Below are positions 1-5,078 of a DNA stretch of 9,086 nucleotides, one piece after another. The DNA is taken from the NCBI GenBank assembly GCA_902767195.1, contig CACXGS010000318.1, positions 1 to 9,086 of the forward strand. The letters run 5' to 3'. Source of the stretch: an uncultured Lachnospiraceae bacterium. Lineage in GTDB: Bacteria > Bacillota_A > Clostridia > Lachnospirales > Lachnospiraceae. Made by a program: the position numbers and the translations under genes. Within the stretch, counting starts at the first letter, position 1, and every line of letters begins with the position of its first letter. Under the pieces are notes generated by a model. The model searched no databases, was not told the origin of the DNA, and saw only the letters and a program-made list of their open reading frames with translations.

Positions 1-852
1 CTCAAAGCCTAGATAATTAGCGCCTATTCGGAATACCGAAGCAGCAAATCCTGACATCCGGATACTGTCACAACTGCGTCTGATGTGGGGCCAGTCAATT
101 TGACCGGCATATTTTTTTGAAAACATACCGATGTCACATACCTGACGAACACCAACGCCGCTATGCAGGAAATGCTTATAAGCGTGACAGATTAAATATA
201 ATAAATGATCTGTCGGCGCGAGAGTTCGTATAGAAACACCTTCGATCGTCACATCTTCTGTTCGTTCAGAAGCACCGATAAAAAGACGGTTACAGTCTCC
301 GTATGCCTCAGAATCTGCAGGAAAGAAACTTAAATGTAATTCAATCCGAAGATCCTGACCGGTATAAGTGATCTCGTGCAGGGATGGATCCGGATTGACG
401 AGATCGCATTTCAGACCGAAAGAGAGCAGTGCTTCATGCGTGGCAGGGAATTCTTCCGGTGCAATAAGCAGATCCTCATCGTTTGATGGTCTCTGATCCG
501 GATCGGGATAGAGAGAGCGGCAGATCAATCCTTTCAGTACGACCGGATGCAGGCGTCGTTCAATGAGCTGCTGGTATAACCGTAGAAATACAATCGTCCG
601 AATTGTTTGCTGTGCATAAATCCGAACGGTCCGGCCCAGCATTTCATCCTGCAGGGCGGGAGGTATTTCTTCTGTTTGACAAGCAGTGTCAACAACTAAA
701 GGAAGCACATGATGCCGGTTAGCCAGAAAAAAAAGCTCTCTCCAGTCGATGTCTGTCAGAGGAACGGGATTACTGTCGTGCAGTGCGGCACGGAGCAGAG
801 CCATAAACGCATTCCATGTATTGTTGGTATCTGTCACTTGTTTGTTTGCCAT
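1..852 (-). CDS. Nucleotidyltransferase-family protein (NTP_transf_5-like), 3' end beyond window
   Basis: Reading the minus strand from an ATG at 852 gives 284 codons without a stop up to the window edge, so the C-terminus is missing. The protein resembles the uncharacterised nucleotidyltransferase family (Pfam NTP_transf_5): a VVLKGLICR motif at about residues 104-112, then LYPDPDQR and the acidic DEDLLI motif at 125-130, whose Asp residues would bind metal. A conserved APTDHLLYLICHA block lies at 212-224 and RQVCDIG at 236-242. Its start overlaps the end of the upstream S26-like gene by 19 bp, so translation is probably coupled. It is clearly homologous to the N-terminal domain of the 577-residue fusion protein at 5079. 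In Firmicutes lasso-peptide clusters such proteins occur beside HprK-like kinases as tailoring enzymes. A similar role on the precursor here is inference; the transferred group is unknown. Confidence 0.88.
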   Translation of the reverse strand, partial: MANKQVTDTNNTWNAFMALLRAALHDSNPVPLTDIDWRELFFLANRHHVLPLVVDTACQTEEIPPALQDEMLGRTVRIYAQQTIRTIVFLRLYQQLIERRLHPVVLKGLICRSLYPDPDQRPSNDEDLLIAPEEFPATHEALLSFGLKCDLVNPDPSLHEITYTGQDLRIELHLSFFPADSEAYGDCNRLFIGASERTEDVTIEGVSIRTLAPTDHLLYLICHAYKHFLHSGVGVRQVCDIGMFSKKYAGQIDWPHIRRSCDSIRMSGFAASVFRIGANYLGFE

Positions 853-1343
853 TTCCGAATTCTTGATTTGAATTTCCCGATTTGTCTTAGTGCCCTAAGA
901 AGAATGCCGCGCACGGGAAAGAGCATCATCCATATGGAAAATACAAATCTCCACCATGGGCTGTTGCAGTCGATGGTTTTTCCTTTTCTCACAATACGGA
1001 TGACTTTGGCTTTTACGCACTCTTTGGGAAACCAACCGTCACGGAAGCAGTTGCCGTCGCCGGTAGTTTCGAAGGAGTCTTCCTTAAGACCGGTAATTCT
1101 GTGGAGCATATAGTTAGTCATCGGTGTCTGCAGCAGGACTATATCACCCACTCTGAGCAGATCAGGAACACCGGCTTCAACGATGACAGAGTCTCTTCCG
1201 TGACAAATAAACGGCCACATGCTCATGCCTGTGACCGTAAATAATGCTTTTCTGCCCAAAGCCAGCTGTTCCTCTATTGCAGCAAACAAATCCTTAGACG
1301 GTAGTTGTTCCTGCAGTTGTTCGGAAAATTTATCCTGTCCCAT
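834..1343 (-). CDS. S24/S26-family peptidase-like protein (signal peptidase type, Ser/His)
   Basis: A 169-residue protein with the motif order of a signal peptidase fold. TGMSMWPF (39-45) carries the likely nucleophile Ser41. RVGDIVLL (64-71) is the conserved beta-strand box. MLHRITG (79-85) puts His81 where ER-type/SipW signal peptidases have their His and bacterial type I enzymes have Lys. TTGDGN (93-98) supplies the conserved Gly-Asp. Unlike ordinary signal peptidases there is no N-terminal membrane anchor; the N-terminus is polar, and the only hydrophobic stretch is near the C-terminus (about 130-150), followed by a Lys/Arg-rich tail. It lies 23 bp after the kinase gene and overlaps the nucleotidyltransferase gene by 19 bp. 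Plausible roles are cleavage of the precursor leader or of the exported product; this is inferred from context. The ribosome binding site (AGAG) is weak. Confidence 0.85.
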   Translation of the reverse strand: MGQDKFSEQLQEQLPSKDLFAAIEEQLALGRKALFTVTGMSMWPFICHGRDSVIVEAGVPDLLRVGDIVLLQTPMTNYMLHRITGLKEDSFETTGDGNCFRDGWFPKECVKAKVIRIVRKGKTIDCNSPWWRFVFSIWMMLFPVRGILLRALRQIGKFKSRIRKWQTNK

Positions 1344-1366
1344 TTTCTCTGCGCACTTATTAATAT

Positions 1367-2173
1367 TTATATTTCACGCAGTGCTTGTTCCAGAACCTCG
1401 ACAGCTTCTGCATCAGGTCTGCAGTAAAGGTGATAAACAGGGATTCTTTGTAAAAAATCATCAATAAAATCAAGCGCCTTCTCGGTCAGCTCTCTATTCC
1501 AATGAGGATAAAGCAGAGAAGGCATTACAGCTTCAAATGCATCCAGATCTTCAAGCCTTTCCACGCGGTTTTCTTCGGATTGCGAAAGTGTTATAAAAGC
1601 GGATAAAGGAACACTGCGGTTGATCTGTTCACCGCTTGTCCCTGACCACGGAAGACTGAATCCGATCCACCGATCATCTTCTAAACAGCAGGAAGCCCTG
1701 TCGCCGTTAAGGATAAGAGCCTGTTTGCGATCACGCCATAATCTGGCGTGAGTGCTTTTTCCGATACCGGAGGGAGCGGAAAAAATAAATCCTCGCCCCA
1801 TATACTCCATTAATACACCATGCAGTGTAATGACGTCATGTTTGAGAAAAACGATCGGCATCAGAAAACCGAGCAGTTCAAACGGGAGTGAGCCGGAAGT
1901 ATGACTGTCATCAAAAAGCAATTCTATTTGATCATATTTTGAAGACATCCAAAATCGCACAAATACTTCACGACTTGATGAAAACTGTTCCGTCTCCGGC
2001 AGGTCGGCAGTTTCAATGTTTCCTGCGCGATAGTATTCCCACAGGGAGTCATTATTGTTATTCAAAAATGTCTCGATTTGGAAAATACCAACATTCTTTT
2101 TAGAGACACTCTTCCAGGTACAATCAGTGTAATCTCTGTCAGAACATCGTACACAAAGATCAGGATGGGACAT
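1367..2173 (-). CDS. HprK-like serine kinase (RiPP tailoring kinase candidate)
   Basis: A 268-residue protein, counted from the first in-frame ATG, with the C-terminal kinase fold of HPr kinase. LHGVLM at 117-122 matches the HprK HGVLV block. A P-loop APSGIGKST lies at 133-141, followed by THARLW. NGDRA at 156-160 is the probable metal-binding acidic segment. LPWSGTSGEQ (174-183) and the LSQSEENRVERL segment (196-207) match blocks usual in HprK-like proteins of peptide clusters. The N-terminal HPr-regulatory domain of true HprK is absent, and the protein sits directly after the candidate precursor gene. Relatives in lasso clusters (for example paeninodin) phosphorylate the precursor's C-terminal Ser, so phosphorylation of the neighbouring peptide is the favoured inference. 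The in-frame sequence upstream of this ATG also looks coding (see 2174-2302), so this start is probably too short. Confidence 0.85.
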   Translation of the reverse strand: MSHPDLCVRCSDRDYTDCTWKSVSKKNVGIFQIETFLNNNNDSLWEYYRAGNIETADLPETEQFSSSREVFVRFWMSSKYDQIELLFDDSHTSGSLPFELLGFLMPIVFLKHDVITLHGVLMEYMGRGFIFSAPSGIGKSTHARLWRDRKQALILNGDRASCCLEDDRWIGFSLPWSGTSGEQINRSVPLSAFITLSQSEENRVERLEDLDAFEAVMPSLLYPHWNRELTEKALDFIDDFLQRIPVYHLYCRPDAEAVEVLEQALREI

Positions 2174-2302
2174 GACAGAAACAGGAGATACCTTGTAAGG
2201 ATCCAGTTTCCATCTCCAGTATTCCCAGAAGCTGCTCCGTTTGAGATCTACAGCGGTAAAGCCAAGGTTTCGAAAAAAAAAGTATTGTTCGAAGACATGA
2301 AT
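2174..2302 (-). other. Probable N-terminal extension of the HprK-like kinase with T9 run and unclear start
   Basis: The 129 bases upstream of the kinase ATG are open in the kinase frame and read like protein, including FFFRNLGFTAVDL and SFWEYWRWKLDPY. The upstream in-frame stop lies just inside the end of the precursor gene. No ATG, GTG or TTG exists in this frame here. The candidates are an ATT at 2302-2300, with AAGGA about 8 bases upstream, or the ATG at 2298-2296. The latter is one base out of frame and would join only if the run of nine T (plus-strand A at 2273-2281) were read as ten. This could be a rare start codon, transcriptional slippage, phase variation or a sequencing error; the sequence alone does not decide. 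Confidence 0.6.
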
Positions 2303-2703
2303 CAGCTCATTCCTTCATCATCCTGAATCAGGTTATTCTCGCCGGAGAAGGGATTGCCTTCTGCGCCGCCCATCGTAATCAAATAAGCAACAGTGTCATC
2401 AAATGGTTTAACAGTTGCGCCGTAGTCCGTAGTCACTGTCTGCCCGGCATAGACTTCATAGCCTTCACCGTTATTCAAGGCATCACGATTCTGATACCAT
2501 GTGACATGAACCAGGTCACTGACTTGTCCGCATGATGAACCTGCACCAATATAAAAACTTACAAATCCATGTGAAGCGCCGTTTTTATCGTACCACCATG
2601 TGGGGCATCCTGATTTGTGATGCCATCCCCAACAGGTGTTGGCAATCTTTTTTTCACTTAACAGGCTGTTCCGTTTCATAAGAGGCTTGACATAAGGTTT
2701 CAT
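2302..2703 (-). CDS. Candidate RiPP precursor protein, 133 residues
   Basis: No family is recognised with certainty. The N-terminus is short and basic (MKPYVKPLMKRNSLLSEKKI, residues 1-20) and resembles the leader-like starts of small Clostridial peptides found next to PqqD/radical SAM genes. The rest is different in character: rich in Gly, Trp, Tyr and His, with three Cys (24, 33, 58), paired Trp at 36-37, and a very acidic end (128-133) that finishes in Ser133. It lies between the radical SAM gene (23 bp upstream) and the kinase gene. It has the strongest ribosome binding site of the operon (AGGGAGGA, 2713-2720), as expected for an abundant substrate. At 133 residues it is long for a precursor, and the part after about residue 40 could be a small folded beta-rich domain. 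Being the substrate of the operon is inference from position, leader-like start and composition. Confidence 0.65.
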   Translation of the reverse strand: MKPYVKPLMKRNSLLSEKKIANTCWGWHHKSGCPTWWYDKNGASHGFVSFYIGAGSSCGQVSDLVHVTWYQNRDALNNGEGYEVYAGQTVTTDYGATVKPFDDTVAYLITMGGAEGNPFSGENNLIQDDEGMS

Positions 2704-2712
2704 TTTAAAAAT

Positions 2713-2720
2713 TCCTCCCT
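2713..2720 (-). promoter_or_regulatory. Strong ribosome binding site of the candidate precursor gene
   Basis: The minus strand reads AGGGAGGA followed by an AT-rich spacer of about 9-10 bases to the ATG at 2703. It is much better than the ribosome binding sites of the flanking kinase, peptidase and radical SAM genes, so the middle gene is probably translated more strongly than the enzymes. Confidence 0.75.
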
Positions 2721-2726
2721 GTTGTA

Positions 2727-3872
2727 TTACTGTGTTGATTTCGCGTTTGACAGACTCGGTTTTGAAATCATATGATTATATTTTTTGTCATGAATCATTT
2801 GGTATAACGCTTCCGTGTCCGCGCAGATATATGCCGGAGGCTCCGAAAAAGTTCCTGTCTCTGCATAACAAAATGCGGGACAAAGATGACAGAGATCTCC
2901 ATATAAGCAATGCTGACATTTTTCGGAAACTGCCGGCAGCCTGACACCGTAAGGGAATTCCCCCCATGCTTTCGAAAAATTACCATTAATTTTTCTTGCA
3001 AACGGCTCCAGGATCTGGCATCCCAACAGCAGGCCATCCCAGGAGACGGTGTAGGATTTCATTCCTGCGTTGCACCCGAAAAGGGAAAGAGCTGCGGTAT
3101 CCGCGTTTTCTGCGCAGGGGCTGTTCTGGGCGACCGATAGTACACCGTCATCAAACCGATCTCCGACAACCGCTTTAATCTTCTTAATCGTCCGAAAAAG
3201 AGAAAGCTCAATATTCTTTTCGGGAGAAAGCCTGCACCTTTCAACATCCGCACATGCACCACGAACAGCTTTAGTGACGATTCTGGTAGTGATCAGATCG
3301 GTGTTAAGACCAAATTCATGCCGGAGCATCTCTTCGATGTTATTGAAGTCGTCGTAATTATCTTTGATGACGGTCGTACGGAATTCGATCTTAGACGGAA
3401 GCGTGCACAGTTGTCTGATGCCGTCAAGCGTTCTTGAAAAAGCATCCTCGCTTCCTGTTACATTCTCATAAACCACAGTATTGGATCCATAAATGGTAAT
3501 GCCGATCCTGTGCGGCGGGTATTTCTGCAAAGCCGCAAAGACCTTCGGGGTAACAAGAGTAGCGTTGGTATAAAGGGAAATAATAAATCCCAGTTTATAT
3601 ATTCCTTCCCAGATTTCACAAAAATCCGGTCTGAGCAGGGGCTCGCCTCCGGTAATCAGCAAATTCATGGTTCCTGCTTCAGCCACCTGTCTTGCCATGT
3701 CGATCCATTGAGAGGCAGTCAGTTCCTTTGCTTTGATTTCCGCATTTTCACTGTCATCATGACGGAAAAGACACATTTTGCAATGCAGATTGCAGCGGAC
3801 CGTCAGCTCAAAGGTTCCATTTGCCGGGATCCGTTCAGGCATCTGATCCAGCAAGTGAATATGATCATTCAT
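2727..3872 (-). CDS. Radical SAM/SPASM peptide-modifying enzyme
   Basis: A 381-residue enzyme. The radical SAM cluster motif CX3CX2C is at Cys27, Cys31 and Cys34. The SAM-binding GGEPLL is at 75-80. The C-terminal SPASM domain shows C267-X12-G-X4-C285 (the classic CX9-15GX4C), then Cys319, 322, 328, 331, 335 and a final Cys350, enough to hold auxiliary Fe-S clusters. Such enzymes install thioether, C-C or related cross-links in ribosomal peptides, with a PqqD-type protein presenting the leader. Its ATG overlaps the end of the PqqD gene by 8 bp (ATGAATGA), indicating translational coupling, and the candidate substrate follows 23 bp downstream. The exact reaction cannot be read from sequence; the closest family behaviour is that of PqqE and SCIFF-type maturases. 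Confidence 0.93.
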   Translation of the reverse strand: MNDHIHLLDQMPERIPANGTFELTVRCNLHCKMCLFRHDDSENAEIKAKELTASQWIDMARQVAEAGTMNLLITGGEPLLRPDFCEIWEGIYKLGFIISLYTNATLVTPKVFAALQKYPPHRIGITIYGSNTVVYENVTGSEDAFSRTLDGIRQLCTLPSKIEFRTTVIKDNYDDFNNIEEMLRHEFGLNTDLITTRIVTKAVRGACADVERCRLSPEKNIELSLFRTIKKIKAVVGDRFDDGVLSVAQNSPCAENADTAALSLFGCNAGMKSYTVSWDGLLLGCQILEPFARKINGNFSKAWGEFPYGVRLPAVSEKCQHCLYGDLCHLCPAFCYAETGTFSEPPAYICADTEALYQMIHDKKYNHMISKPSLSNAKSTQ

Positions 3873-4185
3873 CTTTGCTTACCATTTCTTTTTTTGCCAG
3901 CTCAGAAAGAAATTCGTTTATGTCTGCTTCGGCTTCTTCTTCAGTTACTTCAAATTCATTAACGAGAGAGAAGACAAGTTCTTCGACAGATCTCGGTTCT
4001 GCTAACTGCTGCCAAAGATAAGACGCAGTATCATTCAACTGAATATAGCCGTTAAAGTTGGCAATGTTATCGCCTACGGAAATGAGCACTCTTTTCCCTG
4101 CGATTTTTCTAAAAATGTAATTCGGATTCGCCTTATACTTAACGGTACTGTTTCCCATTTGTATTATTTCGATAATCCTCTCCAA
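3865..4185 (-). CDS. PqqD-family peptide chaperone (RiPP recognition element)
   Basis: A small protein of 106 residues from a TTG at 4185, or 97 from the ATG at 4158. It has the PqqD layout: a beta-strand segment YIFRKIAGKRVLISVG, then GYIQLNDTASYLW (the LN-T-LW hallmark) at about 46-58, then helices with SVEELVFSLVNEF and a D-NEFLSEL tail. PqqD proteins bind the precursor leader through a winged-helix fold and hand it to the radical SAM enzyme; the gene for that enzyme overlaps this one by 8 bp. It is the first gene of the operon. The start is uncertain: GGAGAGGA at 4176-4183 overlaps the TTG and is about 17 bases from the ATG, which is too far for a standard site, and no other good site is seen. 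Confidence 0.9.
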   Translation of the reverse strand: MERIIEIIQMGNSTVKYKANPNYIFRKIAGKRVLISVGDNIANFNGYIQLNDTASYLWQQLAEPRSVEELVFSLVNEFEVTEEEAEADINEFLSELAKKEMVSKDE

Positions 4186-4226
4186 ATTGATAACATATGA
4201 AACTAATCCAGTGTTATGTCCACTTT

Positions 4227-4255
4227 ATTATACTGACCACAAAAGGCTATATCCA
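4227..4255 (-). promoter_or_regulatory. Predicted sigma-A-type promoter of the RiPP-like operon
   Basis: On the minus strand, TGGATA (4255-4250, four of six matches to the -35 consensus) is followed by exactly 17 bp and a perfect TATAAT (4232-4227). The transcript would start near 4220, about 35 bases before the TTG or 60 before the ATG of the pqqD-like gene. No operator was recognised. Confidence 0.6.
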
Positions 4256-4297
4256 CGCCTATTGTCTGGCAAAAGTGTGGCAGCCGTTGAAACAAGG

Positions 4298-4777
4298 ATG
4301 TTTATTCGGTTTATTATAATATCAGCAAAAGACAGTCCCTATGACCGGGTCACCGGATTGACAATCGGCGCGGATGACTATTTAAGCAAACCGTTTCTTC
4401 CTATTGAGTTAATTGCCCGTATTCGGGCTCTGCTTCGCAGAAGTCAAACCGTAACAGAAGAACCGCAATCTTCCCAGACGCTGTCATATGGTCCCATCAC
4501 ATTATATCTTGACAAACGTTCGGCGACATTGGACGGAGAGGCATTCCCACTTACTCCGAATGAATTTGATTTTCTTGCTTTTCTCATAGAAAAAGATGGG
4601 GCAGCTGCCAGTCGGGAAGAACTCATCAATAATTTGTGGAAAGTGGATTGGCAGGAAGATACCCGGGTGGCAGATGATCTGGTAAAGCGTCTACGCAGGA
4701 AGCTTCACACAAGAAATGCGTCCCTGCAGATCAAAACGGTCTGGGGATATGGTTTTCGGCTTTCTCTGGGAGAGTAA
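4298..4777 (+). pseudogene. OmpR/PhoB-family response regulator, 5' truncated
   Basis: Recognisable homology starts at about 4313 with IIISAKDS, then GADDYLSKPF (carrying the conserved receiver Lys), and ends with an intact winged-helix DNA-binding domain: LTPNEFDFLAFL, SREELINNLW and the final VWGYGFRL. The first part of the receiver, with the acidic pocket and the phosphoacceptor Asp, is absent. The frame is open further upstream to a TTG at 4187, but the roughly 40 residues encoded there do not resemble a receiver, and that stretch contains the promoter of the divergent operon. The in-frame ATG at 4298 has no properly spaced ribosome binding site. It is most likely a remnant left when the RiPP operon or a rearrangement arrived at about 4300. 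It could still make a DNA-binding fragment unable to be phosphorylated. No partner histidine kinase is in the window. Confidence 0.75.
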
Positions 4778-4814
4778 TTGAAAAGAAAATAGTTTTTGAA
4801 AATTCATAATGAAT

Positions 4815-4863
4815 AATAAAGGATGTGCATTCTGTCTACACAAATGTACATCCTTTATTTTTT
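4815..4863 (+). terminator. Rho-independent terminator after the regulator remnant
   Basis: The arms 4815-4831 and 4843-4859 form a 17-bp stem (AATAAAGGATGTGCATT paired with its complement, one G-U wobble) around an 11-base loop, followed by a run of six T (4858-4863). The A/T flanks mean it may also act on transcripts from the opposite strand, and it separates the regulator remnant from the next unit. Confidence 0.85.
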
Positions 4864-5009
4864 ACTCTATTTGAAGATCGTTATATCTTCACAACATTAA
4901 AAATGTAATTAATAACAAATGTGTTGATGCTGTGGAACTGCTGTGATAAAAAAGAGGCATATAAAGGGGGTAAATGAGGCAATAAAGGCAATTTATAGCC
5001 ACAAATGTA
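4864..5009. other. AT-rich non-coding stretch with short repeats
   Basis: No convincing gene is seen. The stretch is visibly richer in A/T than its surroundings. It contains a perfect inverted repeat TGAAGAT-6-ATCTTCA (4872-4891) and a smaller one, ACATT-3-AATGT (4894-4906). ACAAATGT occurs at 4915-4922 and 5001-5008, with a third copy in the terminator right arm region at 4840-4847. A strong AAGGGGG motif at 4964-4970 precedes an ATG at 4974 that meets a stop after three codons. These may be regulator binding sites or leftovers of a decayed gene start. Confidence 0.4.
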
Positions 5010-5038
5010 TTGAAAATTGGATTTTGATGCCATATAAT
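5010..5038 (+). promoter_or_regulatory. Predicted sigma-A-type promoter of the fusion gene/VWA unit
   Basis: TTGAAA (5010-5015, five of six consensus matches) and a perfect TATAAT (5033-5038) are separated by exactly 17 bp. Transcription would start near 5045, just upstream of the candidate starts of the 577-residue gene. A copy of ACAAATGT ends immediately before the -35 box at 5008. Confidence 0.65.
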
Positions 5039-5078
5039 AATCATGATTTAGTATTCATAACTATGGGTTTGTATGTAA

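Noticed and set aside
709..1113. Plus-strand reading frame opposite the S26-like and nucleotidyltransferase genes
   Set aside because: Antisense shadow of two well-supported genes, with no ribosome binding site or family resemblance.
2273..2303. Possible terminator or attenuator between precursor and kinase (T9 run with flanking TTCGAA copies)
   Set aside because: TTCGAA is itself a palindrome and no stable GC-rich stem directly precedes the T run, so a rho-independent terminator is not supported.
2078..2326. Plus-strand reading frame across the kinase 5' region
   Set aside because: Its product has no recognisable features, while the opposite strand reads as kinase and precursor.
1..4255. 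Lasso-peptide cluster
   Set aside because: The kinase and nucleotidyltransferase fit, but no asparagine-synthetase-like cyclase or transglutaminase-like leader peptidase is present, and a SPASM radical SAM enzyme is not a lasso maturation enzyme.
4290..4320. Insertion-sequence end at the response regulator breakpoint
   Set aside because: No transposase, terminal inverted repeat or target duplication could be seen around the junction.
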